From positions 1 to 58,573 of the forward strand of contig JAHHHQ010000069.1 in the NCBI GenBank assembly GCA_019359285.1: a stretch of 58,573 nt of DNA, given 5' to 3'. Positions 41,610 through 50,798 of this stretch are shown here, piece by piece. The notes under the pieces are model-generated. The model saw only the letters and a program-made list of their open reading frames with translations, was not told the origin of the DNA and did not search any database. Origin of the DNA: Nodosilinea sp. WJT8-NPBG4 (GTDB lineage Bacteria; Cyanobacteriota; Cyanobacteriia; Phormidesmidales; Phormidesmidaceae). How positions within the stretch are numbered: the stretch's first letter is position 1; each line of letters starts with the position of its first letter. The translations under genes and the position numbers were made by a program.

Positions 41610-42845
41610 TTACACTCGGAATTTCTCAGTGACGCGGCGCATGGCTTCGTTCACGTTGTCGCGGCTATTGAAGGCCGAAATGCGGAAGTAGCCTTCGCCT
41701 GCGGCCCCGAAGCCCGAACCGGGGGTGCCGACCACATGGCAGGTGTGCAGCAGCTTATCGAAAAAGTCCCAGCTGGTCAGGTCGTTGGGGGTTTTGACCC
41801 ACACGTAGGGGGCATTGACGCCGCCGTAGACGGCAATGCCTGCGGCGGTGAGCTGCTCGCGAATGATGCGGGCGTTCTCCATATAAAAGTCGATCAGGGC
41901 TTTGGTTTGGGCCTGCCCCTCAGGAGAATACACCGCCTCGGCTCCACGCTGCACGATGTAGGAGACGCCGTTGAACTTGGTGGACTGGCGGCGATTCCAC
42001 AGGCCATGAAGGGCAACTTCGGTGCCATCGGCGGCTTTGCCGATGAGGGTTTTGGGGACTACCGTCAGGGCGCAACGAGTACCGGTGAAGCCGGCATTCT
42101 TAGAAAAGGAGCGGAATTCAATGGCGCACTCCCGCGCTCCCTCAATTTCGTAGATGGAGTGGGGAATGGTGGGGTCGGTGATGAAAGCTTCGTAGGCGGC
42201 ATCAAACAAAATGATTGAGCCGTGGGCGCGGGCGTAGTTGACCCAGGCTTGCAGGTGCTCTTTGGTGGCTACTGCCCCGGTAGGGTTGTTGGGGAAGCAG
42301 AGGTAGATCAGGTCTACTTTTTCGTGGGGGATGCTGGCGGTGAAGGCATTTGCAGCACTGATGGGCAGGTAGGTAAGGCTGCCGTACTCGCCGTTTTCGT
42401 TAGCGGGGCCGGTGTGCCCTGCCATCACATTAGTGTCGACATAGACAGGGTAGACCGGGTCGGTAACGGCAATAGAGTTGTTGCTGCCAAAAATATCTAA
42501 GATGTTGCCGCAGTCGCACTTTGAGCCGTCGGAGATAAAAATTTCGCTGGCGTCAATGTCGCAGCCCCGGCTTTGAAAGTCGTGCTGGGCAATCTTTTCG
42601 CGCAGCCAGAGGTAGCCCTGCTCAGGGCCGTAGCCGTGGAAGGAGGTGCGATCGCCCATGTCCTCCACCGCTTTAACCATGGCGGTGCGACAAGCTTTGG
42701 GCAGGGGCTCAGTCACATCGCCAATGCCCAGCTTAATAATTGGAGCGTCGGGGTTGGCCTCGGCAAAGGCGCTGACCCGGCGAGCAATTTCGGGGAACAG
42801 ATAGCCCGCTTTAAGCTTGAGATAGTTGTCGTTGATGGTGGCCAT
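41610..42845 (-). CDS. dapL: LL-diaminopimelate aminotransferase
   Basis: Makes LL-diaminopimelate directly from tetrahydrodipicolinate, the short route to lysine and peptidoglycan used by cyanobacteria, plants and Chlamydia. The 411-residue PLP enzyme shows IKLGIGDVTEPLPKA, ISDGSKCDCGNILDIFG, FPNNPTGAVAT, FDAAYEAFI and FRSFSKNAGFTGTRCA, where the Lys binds PLP (about residue 270). Length and motifs are as in the family. It is upstream of hisG on the minus strand; the gap to purC on the other side holds a double G-rich repeat. Confidence 0.97.
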   Translation of the reverse strand: MATINDNYLKLKAGYLFPEIARRVSAFAEANPDAPIIKLGIGDVTEPLPKACRTAMVKAVEDMGDRTSFHGYGPEQGYLWLREKIAQHDFQSRGCDIDASEIFISDGSKCDCGNILDIFGSNNSIAVTDPVYPVYVDTNVMAGHTGPANENGEYGSLTYLPISAANAFTASIPHEKVDLIYLCFPNNPTGAVATKEHLQAWVNYARAHGSIILFDAAYEAFITDPTIPHSIYEIEGARECAIEFRSFSKNAGFTGTRCALTVVPKTLIGKAADGTEVALHGLWNRRQSTKFNGVSYIVQRGAEAVYSPEGQAQTKALIDFYMENARIIREQLTAAGIAVYGGVNAPYVWVKTPNDLTSWDFFDKLLHTCHVVGTPGSGFGAAGEGYFRISAFNSRDNVNEAMRRVTEKFRV

Positions 42846-42904
42846 GGAGCGTTGCGCGATGGTGACAGTTACTTAATTAAGGGTACAGCGCGACGGGAGG
42901 AGTA

Positions 42905-43012
42905 GGCGAGTGGATGGGTAGGGGGTGGATGGGTAGGGGTAAAACTAACTTATCCACTTCCAGTAACCTCCACACCCTCCCACTCATCCACCCTCCCACT
43001 CATCCACAAACC
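42905..43012. repeat. GGATGGGT-type repeat, copy 2, two arms in inverted orientation
   Basis: GTGGATGGGTAGGGGGTGG (about 42910-42928) is followed after some 45 bases by the inverse CCACTCATCCACCCTCCCACTCATCCAC (about 42978-43007). The two arms can pair over much of their length, making a large imperfect hairpin in the divergent dapL/purC gap, just 43 bases before the purC ATG. Confidence 0.75.
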
Positions 43013-43054
43013 TCTTGGGCTACTATGGGATGTCCCTGATACCGCCCTACGACC

Positions 43055-43831
43055 ATGGCCTCTGGTGATACTTCTGGCGAAAACCCTTCTAGCGAAAACA
43101 CCTTCGGCGAAAAACTTTACGAAGGCAAGGCCAAAATTATCTACGCCACCGACGACCCGGCGGTGCTGCTCACCTACTTTAAAGACGACGCCACCGCCTT
43201 TAATGCCCAAAAGAAGGGTCAGATAGTCGGTAAGGGGCACATCAACTGCGCCATCTCCACGTATCTATTTAAGCAGCTTGAGGCAGCGGGCATTGTCACC
43301 CACTGGTTGGAAACAACGGGCGATCGCACCATGCGGGTCAAAGCCCTCCAGATCATCCCCCTCGAAGTGGTGGTGCGCAATCTGGCGGCGGGCAGCCTGT
43401 GCAAGCAGACCGGCCTGCCCTTGGGCCAGCGCCTCGATCCGCCGCTGGTGGAGTTCTACTATAAAGACGACGCGCTGGGTGACCCGCTGCTGACGGGCGA
43501 TCGCATTCGCGCCATGGCGATCGCCAGTGAGGAACAGATCGCCACTCTGCGCCGTCTTGCCATCAGCATCAATCAAATCCTGACGGATTTTTTCATGGGC
43601 TGCGCTATCACTCTGGTTGACTTCAAGCTGGAGTTTGGCCTCGATACCCAACAGCAGATTTTGCTGGGCGACGAAATTAGCCCTGACACCTGCCGTCTAT
43701 GGGATCAAACCACCGATGACGAAACTCAACGGGTGCTCGACAAAGATCGCTTTCGGCAAGATCTGGGCCAGGTCGAAGCGGCTTACCAGCGTGTGCTAGA
43801 AAAGGTGGCGGCACAATCGGCCAAGAATTAG
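43055..43831 (+). CDS. purC: SAICAR synthetase
   Basis: Joins CAIR and aspartate in purine synthesis. The 258-residue product has LYEGKAKIIYATDDPAVLLT, FNAQKKGQIVGKGHIN, VVRNLAAGSLCKQTGLP (signature block) and TLVDFKLEFGLD. Residues 2-20 form a Ser/Glu-rich lead (SGDTSGENPSSENTFGE) not seen in most homologues; the core starts at KLYEG. If a later start were used it would have to be a non-ATG codon, so ATG 43055 is kept. A hairpin of CCAGGG/CCCTGG (43880-43898) follows the stop and may end the transcript. Confidence 0.96.
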   Translation: MASGDTSGENPSSENTFGEKLYEGKAKIIYATDDPAVLLTYFKDDATAFNAQKKGQIVGKGHINCAISTYLFKQLEAAGIVTHWLETTGDRTMRVKALQIIPLEVVVRNLAAGSLCKQTGLPLGQRLDPPLVEFYYKDDALGDPLLTGDRIRAMAIASEEQIATLRRLAISINQILTDFFMGCAITLVDFKLEFGLDTQQQILLGDEISPDTCRLWDQTTDDETQRVLDKDRFRQDLGQVEAAYQRVLEKVAAQSAKN

Positions 43832-43960
43832 CACCATCAATGCGGTAGAATTTGTCCGATTGTGGGGGCAGCGGCCCGCCCAGGGCAGTTTTCCCTGGCT
43901 CTCAGCCCGGGAGAGGGTGCTTTGGTTGGTGTGTGGACGTGTTTAGCAGGTGTGTTTTAG

Positions 43961-46336
43961 ATGCGGGTTTCTCCTAATTATTTATTGGCCGTGTTGGCCA
44001 CCTCTGGGCTGGTAGGGCTGATTGCAACCCCGGCCCAGGCCGATCCAGCCGCCCCAGAATCTGTCGTGCAGGCAGCTTCCTCCGAAGCTGAACCCTCGGA
44101 GACCCTGGAACCAGGCTATAGCCAAAGTGCTGATGCCCTGGCTGAGCCTGTTATAGGTACCTCCGATCCCGACAATACTCTCGACTTTGGTCAAGTTCAG
44201 CCCGACCTAGGCCCTAGCCCCGTAGCTGAAAACCTCCAGGGCGCGATCGACGGCTACCGCTCTGTAGAGGGTGAGACCGCCGCAGATGCTGCTACTGCTC
44301 TCTCTCCCGCCACTGGCTCAGAGTCTAGTGTTGAACAGAGTGCCCAGTTAGAGAGTGCTCAGCTGGCTCAAACCCCCAGCACCCAGCGCGAAATCACTCC
44401 CGAAGAGGCCCAGCGCATTCTAGACGGAGCCGTACAGCGCCGTAGCCAGCCTCAGCCAGACCCTACGCCAGAGCAAACCGAGACCCCTGAAGCCACGCCC
44501 GCCGATGAGGCAGCCGAAGAGCCTGCTGAAGAATCCCCTGAAGAACCAGCCGCAGAGGTCGAAGAGCCCCGGGTTCTGGTCGCCGAAGTTCAGATTCAGC
44601 CTAATCAGGGCGAACTCGATCCGACCCTTGAGAACCTGATTTATAGCGTAATTGAAACCCAAGCCGGGCGCACCACTACCCGTACCCAGCTTCAGCAAGA
44701 CATCAACAGCATTTTTGCTACCGGTTATTTTGCCGACGTCGATGCCCAGCCCGAAGATACCGATTTGGGAGTGCGAGTCACCTTTTTAGTGCAGCCCAAC
44801 CCGGTGCTCACTGACGTGCGACTCGAGGGAAATGAGGTACTGCCCCAAACCATCGTCGACGAAATCTTTGACGAACAAAAGGGTGAGATCATCAACCTGA
44901 TTGACTTTCAAGAAGGCATTCTAGAGCTCAACCAGTGGTACCAAGATCAGGGCTACGTGCTGGCCCAGGTGGTAGCAGCTCCCCAGGTTTCGCCCGATGG
45001 AGTCGTCACCCTAGAGGTTGCAGAAGGGGTAATTGAAAGCATCGAGGTGCGTTACATCAACGACCAGGGTCAGGCCGTCGACGATGAGGGCAACCCAGTC
45101 CGGGGACGAACTCGGCCTTTCATCATTACCCGCGAGTTTGAGACCGAGCCCGGCGAAGTCTTTAACCAGGCCCGCATTGAACAAGACTTTCAGCGGGTGT
45201 TTGGTCTAGGAATTTTTGAGGATGTGGTGCCAGGGCTAGAACCTGCAGAAGACGACCCGCGCAAAGTTAAGCTGATCGTTAACGTGTCTGAGCGCAACAC
45301 AGGTTCTGTAGCTGCTGGTCTGGGCTTTAACTTTACCGGCGATCTCTTCGGTACGGTCAGCTTCCGCCAGGATAACTTTGGCGGCAACAACCAGAAATTC
45401 AGCGCTGAGGCCCAGCTCAGCACCCGAGACATTCTGTTTGACGTGTCCTTTACGGATCCTTGGATTGCGGGTGATCCCTTCCGGACTTCCTACACTGTTA
45501 ACGCCTTTGCTCGCTCAGCCAACAACCTCAATTTTGAGGACGGCCCTAACCCTATCAACCTAGCTAACGGCGATCAGGTGCGCATTCGCCGCCTGGGTAC
45601 CGGCATTACCTTTAGTCGTCCCTTTGACAATGGTTGGACGGTGGCGGTAGGCACTTTGATTCAAAACGTGTCGGCTCGCGATGCCGATGGTAGGGTCAAC
45701 GCTGTAGACGCCGAAGGCAGACCCCTGACGGCAAGCAGTCGTGGGGTTGATGACCTCTGGACATTCCCCGTCAGTGCTACTCTCGATCGCCGCAATGATG
45801 CCTTCAACCCCACCAGCGGCAGCGTTCTGCGGCTCAACACCGAGCAGTCGGTGCCCCTAGGGCGGGGCAGCATCTTTATGAATCGGCTGCGGGGGAGCTA
45901 CAGCTACTACATTCCCCTCAGGCTGCTGAACTTTGCTGAGGGGCCCCAGGCCTTGGCCCTCAACTTTCAGGCGGGCACCATTGTTGGCGAATTACCTCCC
46001 TATGAGGCATTTACTTTGGGTGGCACCAACTCTATTCGCGGCTATGACGAAGGCGAAGTGGGGAGTGGACGTAGCTATGCTCAGTTCACCGCCGAATATC
46101 GCTTTCCGCTGTTTTCGTTCTTGGGTGGCGCTTTATTCCTAGATGTTGGCAGTGACCTGGGCAGCGGTAATTCCGTACCCGGTGCCCCTGGTCCGGCGCG
46201 GGGTAAGCCCGGCAGCGGCATTGGCTATGGAGCTGGGGTGCGGGTCTCGACTCCCCTAGGTCCCCTGCGGGTTGACTACGGCTTTAGCAATCAGGGCGAG
46301 GGCCGCATCCACTTCGGGTTTGGGGAGCGTTTTTAA
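43961..46336 (+). CDS. bamA: Outer-membrane assembly protein BamA/Omp85
   Basis: Inserts beta-barrel proteins into the outer membrane; the cyanobacterial form is the closest relative of plastid Toc75. The 791-residue product has a signal peptide with a cut after TPAQA (27/28), a long acidic, Pro/Glu-rich linker (about 30-205), POTRA domains (about 205-445; VRLEGNEVLPQTIVDEIFDE and YQDQGYVLAQVVA) and a 16-strand-type barrel. The conserved motif LGGTNSIRGYDEGEVGSGRS is in the barrel and the chain ends in HFGFGERF, with the C-terminal Phe of outer-membrane proteins. The stop overlaps the lpxC ATG by one base. Head of a five-gene block. Confidence 0.93.
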   Translation: MRVSPNYLLAVLATSGLVGLIATPAQADPAAPESVVQAASSEAEPSETLEPGYSQSADALAEPVIGTSDPDNTLDFGQVQPDLGPSPVAENLQGAIDGYRSVEGETAADAATALSPATGSESSVEQSAQLESAQLAQTPSTQREITPEEAQRILDGAVQRRSQPQPDPTPEQTETPEATPADEAAEEPAEESPEEPAAEVEEPRVLVAEVQIQPNQGELDPTLENLIYSVIETQAGRTTTRTQLQQDINSIFATGYFADVDAQPEDTDLGVRVTFLVQPNPVLTDVRLEGNEVLPQTIVDEIFDEQKGEIINLIDFQEGILELNQWYQDQGYVLAQVVAAPQVSPDGVVTLEVAEGVIESIEVRYINDQGQAVDDEGNPVRGRTRPFIITREFETEPGEVFNQARIEQDFQRVFGLGIFEDVVPGLEPAEDDPRKVKLIVNVSERNTGSVAAGLGFNFTGDLFGTVSFRQDNFGGNNQKFSAEAQLSTRDILFDVSFTDPWIAGDPFRTSYTVNAFARSANNLNFEDGPNPINLANGDQVRIRRLGTGITFSRPFDNGWTVAVGTLIQNVSARDADGRVNAVDAEGRPLTASSRGVDDLWTFPVSATLDRRNDAFNPTSGSVLRLNTEQSVPLGRGSIFMNRLRGSYSYYIPLRLLNFAEGPQALALNFQAGTIVGELPPYEAFTLGGTNSIRGYDEGEVGSGRSYAQFTAEYRFPLFSFLGGALFLDVGSDLGSGNSVPGAPGPARGKPGSGIGYGAGVRVSTPLGPLRVDYGFSNQGEGRIHFGFGERF

Positions 46337-47247
46337 TGGTGCAAACAGGTCTTGACTCCGATCGATCGACCCAATCGAACTGGGGCGTAGCTGCCAGGCA
46401 AACTACCTTGGCCACTGTGGTAGATCGCAAAGGCATCGGGCTCCATTCGGGCCTTGCGACTACGGTCACTCTGAGGCCGGCGTCACCAGGCCAAGGGCGT
46501 TTCTTCGTTCGCACCGATCTGCCAGCCCAGCCCTCGGTGGCTGCTAGCCTCGCTGCGGTAAACCCAACGGTGCTATCGACGGAGCTTCGTCAAGGGGATG
46601 CCTCGGTACGTACGGTCGAGCACCTGTTGGCGGCCCTAGTGGGATTGGGCATTGACAACGTTCGCATCGAAATTACTGGCCCAGAGGTGCCCTTGCTGGA
46701 TGGGTCAGCCCTGGGCTGGGTAGAGGCAATTCGCCAGGCGGGGCGGCAAGAGCTTGAAGCCTTCCGCACCGTAGCGCATTTAGAACAGCCGGTGACGATT
46801 CACCATGGGGATGCCTTTGTCGCCGCCTTTCCGGCTCCGGTGACGCGGTTTACCTACGGCATTGACTTTGAGGTGGCGGCCATTGGCAATCAGTGGTTTA
46901 GCTGGTCACCCAGTGCCGACCCCTTTGGCCCTGAGGGGTTTGCCACCACCGTTGCCCCGGCCCGTACCTTTGGTCTGGCCCACCAGATTGAGCAGCTGCG
47001 CGCCAGCGGTTTGATTCAAGGGGGTAGCCTTGACAACGCTCTGGTGTGCGGGGAAGAGGGCTGGCTGAATCCACCCCTGCGGTTTGAGAACGAACCTGCT
47101 CGCCACAAAATGCTGGATCTGATTGGCGATCTCAGCCTGTTGGGCAGTTTGCCCGCGGCCCATATCGTCGCTTATAAGGCGAGCCACCGTCTCCACGGTG
47201 AGTTAGCGGCGGCGCTGGTGCCGGCCCTCACTTATGGCACCCTCTAG
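46336..47247 (+). CDS. lpxC: UDP-3-O-acyl-N-acetylglucosamine deacetylase
   Basis: Second and committed step of lipid A synthesis, a zinc enzyme in the cytoplasm. The 303-residue product shows the metal and active-site residues of the family: VEHLLAALVGLGIDN (first zinc His), ARTFGLAHQIEQL (near the conserved FG region), and RHKMLDLIGDLSLLG with the second zinc His and Asp. IVAYKASHRLH holds the catalytic His. ATG 46336 shares its A with the bamA stop (TAATG), a sign of translational coupling. Confidence 0.95.
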   Translation: MVQTGLDSDRSTQSNWGVAARQTTLATVVDRKGIGLHSGLATTVTLRPASPGQGRFFVRTDLPAQPSVAASLAAVNPTVLSTELRQGDASVRTVEHLLAALVGLGIDNVRIEITGPEVPLLDGSALGWVEAIRQAGRQELEAFRTVAHLEQPVTIHHGDAFVAAFPAPVTRFTYGIDFEVAAIGNQWFSWSPSADPFGPEGFATTVAPARTFGLAHQIEQLRASGLIQGGSLDNALVCGEEGWLNPPLRFENEPARHKMLDLIGDLSLLGSLPAAHIVAYKASHRLHGELAAALVPALTYGTL

Positions 47248-47270
47248 TGGCAAAATCAATCTAGGCATAT

Positions 47271-47849
47271 TTGCCTGCTGAACCTTACCGTATTGACTCA
47301 CCTATTGTGATTGACGCAACTGCATCGAGCCCCCTGACTACATCCTTAGACGGCGTTGAAGCCGCTCCAGCGGCGGAACCGATAGCGGCTCCCAAGTCTA
47401 GCTATAGCGCTGAAGAGATCCATGCCCTGCTGCCCCACCGCTATCCCTTCGCCCTAGTCGATCGCATCATTGAATATGTTCCAGCCAAGCATGCCATTGG
47501 CATCAAAAACGTCACGTTTAACGAGCCTCACTTTCAAGGGCATTTTCCGGGGCACCCGATTATGCCAGGGGTGTTGATTGTCGAGGCCATGGCCCAAGTG
47601 GGGGGCATCGTGCTGATGCAGATTCCAGGCGTTCAGGGGCTGTGCGTGTTTGCCGGCATCGACAAGGTACGGTTTCGTCGCCCCGTGGTACCTGGGGATC
47701 AGCTGGTGATGACTGTAGAACTGTTGGCCATGAAGCGGCTGCGGTTTGGCAAAATGCGCGGTCGGGCTGAGGTTGATGGGCAACTGGTCTGCGAAGGCGA
47801 TCTAATGTTCTCTGTGGTGGAGTCGGCAACAACTCCCGAAGGGGAATAG
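47271..47849 (+). CDS. fabZ: (3R)-hydroxyacyl-ACP dehydratase
   Basis: Dehydrates hydroxyacyl-ACP in fatty-acid elongation and competes with LpxA for the same hydroxyacyl-ACP, which is why the two genes often sit together. The hot-dog fold starts at EIHALLPHRYPFALVDRIIE; the catalytic His and Glu are in HFPGHPIMPGVLIVEAMAQ, and GIDKVRFRRPVVPGDQL follows. The first 45 residues are a low-complexity Ala/Pro lead. The start is uncertain: TTG 47271 or GTG 47307; neither has a strong ribosome site. In the bamA-lpx block. Confidence 0.92.
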   Translation: MPAEPYRIDSPIVIDATASSPLTTSLDGVEAAPAAEPIAAPKSSYSAEEIHALLPHRYPFALVDRIIEYVPAKHAIGIKNVTFNEPHFQGHFPGHPIMPGVLIVEAMAQVGGIVLMQIPGVQGLCVFAGIDKVRFRRPVVPGDQLVMTVELLAMKRLRFGKMRGRAEVDGQLVCEGDLMFSVVESATTPEGE

Positions 47850-47897
47850 GAAAAACATGTGTCTATGTTGCAATCTCTGGGTTTTGGAGGCGGGCCA

Positions 47898-48722
47898 TTG
47901 ACTACCCTGATTCATCCCACAGCAGTGGTTCATGAGGGGGCTCAGGTGCACCCCAGCGTCAAGATCGGCCCCTATGCGGTGATTGGTGAGCAGGTGAGCA
48001 TTGGCCCTGGCACCGAAATTGGCGCTCACGCAGTGATTGACGGCCAAACAACAATTGGGTCCCAAAACCGAATTTTCCCGGGGGCGGCCATTGGTCTTGA
48101 GTCACAGGATCTCAAGTACGACGGCTCGATGAGTCGGGTGGTGGTTGGTGACAACAACCTGATTCGGGAGTACGTCACCATTAACCGGGCCACCGATGCC
48201 GGGGCGGTGACTTTAGTGGGCAGCAACTGTCTGCTGATGGCTTACTCCCACGTGGCTCACAACTGCGTGGTTGAGGACCACGTTATTCTTGCCAACTCAG
48301 TAGCGCTGGCAGGCCACGTGTATGTGGAGTCGGGGGCGCGCATCAGCGGTATGGTAGGCGTTCACCAGTTTGTGCGCGTTGGGCGGTTGGTGATGATTGG
48401 CGGGCTGAGCCGCATCGATCGCGATGTGCCTCCCTTTACGTTGGTCAACGGCAACCCGGCCGAAGTGCGAGGGCTCAATCAAATTGGCTTGCAGCGAGCG
48501 GGCCTCACCGCTGACACCCAGGCCTATCGCGAGTTGAAACAGGCCTATCGGCTGGTCTATCGCTCGGGCGTATCGCTCAGTGAGGCGGTGAGCAAGCTCC
48601 ATCAGGATGAGTCTAACGACCTGGTGCGGCATTTTAGCGAGTTTTTGCGGGCCGCTCAGCAGCCCGATCGCCGCGGCTTGACCCCCGGCCGCCGTCGGAG
48701 CAAGCACAGCGATGATGAGTAG
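47898..48722 (+). CDS. lpxA: UDP-N-acetylglucosamine O-acyltransferase
   Basis: First step of lipid A synthesis: moves a hydroxyacyl chain from ACP to UDP-GlcNAc. The product, about 274 residues, is a left-handed parallel beta-helix with many hexapeptide repeats (IHPTAVVHEGAQVHPSVKIG and so on). The catalytic His is in LLMAYSHVAHNCVVEDHVI, and GGLSRIDRDVPPFTLVNGNP marks the conserved loop. Start: TTG 47898 has GGAGG at 47886-47890 with 7 bases between and gives the usual N-terminus TLIHPTAV. The GTG at 47859 would add 13 unlike residues. Confidence 0.95.
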   Translation: MTTLIHPTAVVHEGAQVHPSVKIGPYAVIGEQVSIGPGTEIGAHAVIDGQTTIGSQNRIFPGAAIGLESQDLKYDGSMSRVVVGDNNLIREYVTINRATDAGAVTLVGSNCLLMAYSHVAHNCVVEDHVILANSVALAGHVYVESGARISGMVGVHQFVRVGRLVMIGGLSRIDRDVPPFTLVNGNPAEVRGLNQIGLQRAGLTADTQAYRELKQAYRLVYRSGVSLSEAVSKLHQDESNDLVRHFSEFLRAAQQPDRRGLTPGRRRSKHSDDE

Positions 48723-48741
48723 TTGGGGAGCAGCATAGGCA

Positions 48742-49926
48742 ATGGCTGATCCCACTCGACGACGGATCTTTATTAGCACTGGCGAGGTGTCGGGCGACTT
48801 GCAGGGGGCGCTATTAATTGAGGCGCTGGTGCAACGGGCGCGCGATCGCCACCTCACCTTAGAGATTACGGCCCTGGGCGGCCCTCGCATGGCTAAGGCG
48901 GGGGCTACCCTAGTGGGCGAAACCACGGGCATTGGCTCGGTGGGTATTTTTGAGGCGCTGCCCTACCTCATGCCCACCCTGCGCCTCCAGAAGGTCGCCA
49001 AGGCGGCGCTCGACGCCCAGCCGCCCGATATTGCCGTGCTGATTGACTACATGAACCCCAACCTGGTCATGGGCAACTACGTCAAAACCCACCATCCCCA
49101 GGTGCCGGTGATTTACTACATCGCTCCGCAACAGTGGGTGTGGGCCTTTTCTGAAAAAGACACCCGCAATCTGGTGCAGTGCAGCGATCGCATGCTGGCC
49201 ATCTTTAAAGCTGAAGCCGACTACTTTCAACGATTTGGGGCTGACACGACCTGGGTCGGCCATCCTCTGGTCGATCGCTATCCTGGCCCCGCCGACCAGG
49301 TCGCTGCCCGCCAGCAACTGGACTTACCCTTGGATACCCCGGTGGTGACGCTGCTGCCCGCCTCCCGGCAGCAAGAGGTGAAGTACCTGATGCCGGTGCT
49401 GCTCAAGGCGGCGCAGATTATTCAGGCCCAGTACCCCGAGGTCACGTTCTTGCTACCGGTGTCGATTCCGGCGTTGCAGGCCAGTTTTGAGCAGGGGCTA
49501 GCTGCCCACGGGTTAAACGGTCGAGTGATTGGCGAGGGCAGCCAGGGGGCGATCGCTGCTGCCGATGTCGCCATTACCAAGTCGGGCACCGCTAACCTTG
49601 AAATCGCCCTGATGGACGTGCCTCAAGTGGTGGCCTACCGCATTCACCCCCTTAGCGCCCGTATTGCCCACTACCTGCTGAAGTTTGATGTGCCCTACGT
49701 GTCGCCGGTCAACCTGGTGGTGAACCAGCCCATCGTGCCTGAGTTTTTGCAGTGGCATGCTACTCCTGAGGCGATCGCCGCTGCGGCCCTAGAGCTGCTG
49801 CACAGCGAGCCCGCCCGCCAGACCATGCGGGCGGGCTACGCCAAAATGCGCGAAGAGCTGGGGCCGCCCGGCGTTTGCCAGCGCACTGCAGATTTGATTT
49901 TAGACGCCTTGCCTGAGGTGGCGTGA
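48742..49926 (+). CDS. lpxB: Lipid-A-disaccharide synthase
   Basis: A family GT19 enzyme that joins lipid X and UDP-2,3-diacyl-GlcN to give lipid A disaccharide. The 394-residue product has RIFISTGEVSGDLQGALLIE at its start, VLIDYMNPNLVMG, VIYYIAPQQWVWAF, TTWVGHPLVDRYP, VTLLPASRQQEVKYLMPVLL and ITKSGTANLEIALMDVPQVV, the donor-binding motif. All are conserved. It ends the block that starts at bamA; 19 bases separate it from lpxA. No lpxD, lpxK or waa gene is present here. Confidence 0.96.
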   Translation: MADPTRRRIFISTGEVSGDLQGALLIEALVQRARDRHLTLEITALGGPRMAKAGATLVGETTGIGSVGIFEALPYLMPTLRLQKVAKAALDAQPPDIAVLIDYMNPNLVMGNYVKTHHPQVPVIYYIAPQQWVWAFSEKDTRNLVQCSDRMLAIFKAEADYFQRFGADTTWVGHPLVDRYPGPADQVAARQQLDLPLDTPVVTLLPASRQQEVKYLMPVLLKAAQIIQAQYPEVTFLLPVSIPALQASFEQGLAAHGLNGRVIGEGSQGAIAAADVAITKSGTANLEIALMDVPQVVAYRIHPLSARIAHYLLKFDVPYVSPVNLVVNQPIVPEFLQWHATPEAIAAAALELLHSEPARQTMRAGYAKMREELGPPGVCQRTADLILDALPEVA

Positions 49927-49959
49927 TGAGACGCCCCCGACAGAATCAACCGGAAACTG

Positions 49960-49986
49960 TTGAAGCGTCCCCAAAGTCACTACAAT
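49960..49986 (+). promoter_or_regulatory. Possible promoter for the exbB-exbD pair
   Basis: TTGAAG (49960-49965) and TACAAT (49981-49986) are separated by 15 bases, a little short of the best 17. They lie about 75 bases before the exbB GTG. A weak match. Confidence 0.3.
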
Positions 49987-50060
49987 TGTTATGCTTTGCC
50001 CGAGAGAGGTCGCTCTGTCTAGTCTGACAGCCCGGCCCGGTGGTGACAGGAGGATCTTTA

Positions 50061-50798
50061 GTGAACATACCTGAGCTATTTGCCCGTGGCGGTCCTGCCA
50101 TGTGGCCGCTGCTCCTACTTTCAGTCTTGGCCGTGGGCACCATTTTGGAGCGCATCTGGTTTTGGTCGCGAATTTTGACCCGCGAACGTGAGGTGTCTGG
50201 GCGTGTCCTAGAGGCTGCCCGGCGTGATTGGGCGGCGGCGGCTGATATCGCCTATCGCTCAGCAGCACTGCCCATGGGGCGGTTTTTGTCGGCCCCCCTC
50301 AGGCTGCAATCCCCCGATCCAGAGGTGTTTCGCCTGGCCTTAGAAACCTCGGCCAACGAAGAACTGCTGGCCATGAGCCGGGGCGAAAAAATTCTTGAGG
50401 CCGTTGCTACTCTGTCCCCTTTGCTGGGCTTGTTGGGGACTGTGCTGGGTCTGATCAACTCTTTAAGTTCTATTCAAATTACTGACCTAGGCAGCGGAGA
50501 TGCCACCGCAGGTACCTCGTTGGGTATCAGCGAGGCGCTGATTAGCACCGCTACTGGCCTAATTATTGCTATTACTGCCCTGGCCTTTTATCGGTTGTTT
50601 CAGGGGTTTGTGTTTGGCCAAGCCAAAATGTTTCGCCAAGCGGGTAGCGAGCTAGAGCTGCTTTACCGGCAGAGCTGGGCCCATCTCCATGGGGTGTCGC
50701 CCATGCCGGTGCCGGTACCGGTGCCCGCAGACGCCCTGGTTGAGCCAAATTCATCTGTGCTCGATGCTACGCCATCTGCGGAGAACCCCTCGTTATGA
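50061..50798 (+). CDS. exbB: MotA/TolQ/ExbB proton channel family protein
   Basis: Forms, with ExbD, a proton-driven motor in the inner membrane that powers TonB- or TolA-type proteins. The 245-residue product has one N-terminal helix (about 12-32, MWPLLLLSVLAVGTILERIW) and two later helices in AVATLSPLLGLLGTVLGLIN and ALISTATGLIIAITALAFYR, the signature region of the family. Start: GTG 50061 with AGGAGG at 50048-50053 and 7 bases between; the longer frame to 50040 is not used. Its stop overlaps the exbD ATG by 4 bases. Confidence 0.93.
   Translation: MNIPELFARGGPAMWPLLLLSVLAVGTILERIWFWSRILTREREVSGRVLEAARRDWAAAADIAYRSAALPMGRFLSAPLRLQSPDPEVFRLALETSANEELLAMSRGEKILEAVATLSPLLGLLGTVLGLINSLSSIQITDLGSGDATAGTSLGISEALISTATGLIIAITALAFYRLFQGFVFGQAKMFRQAGSELELLYRQSWAHLHGVSPMPVPVPVPADALVEPNSSVLDATPSAENPSL

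Noticed and set aside
48297..48932. 211-residue minus-strand ORF opposite lpxA/lpxB
   Set aside because: Spans two conserved plus-strand genes and their join. A shadow frame.
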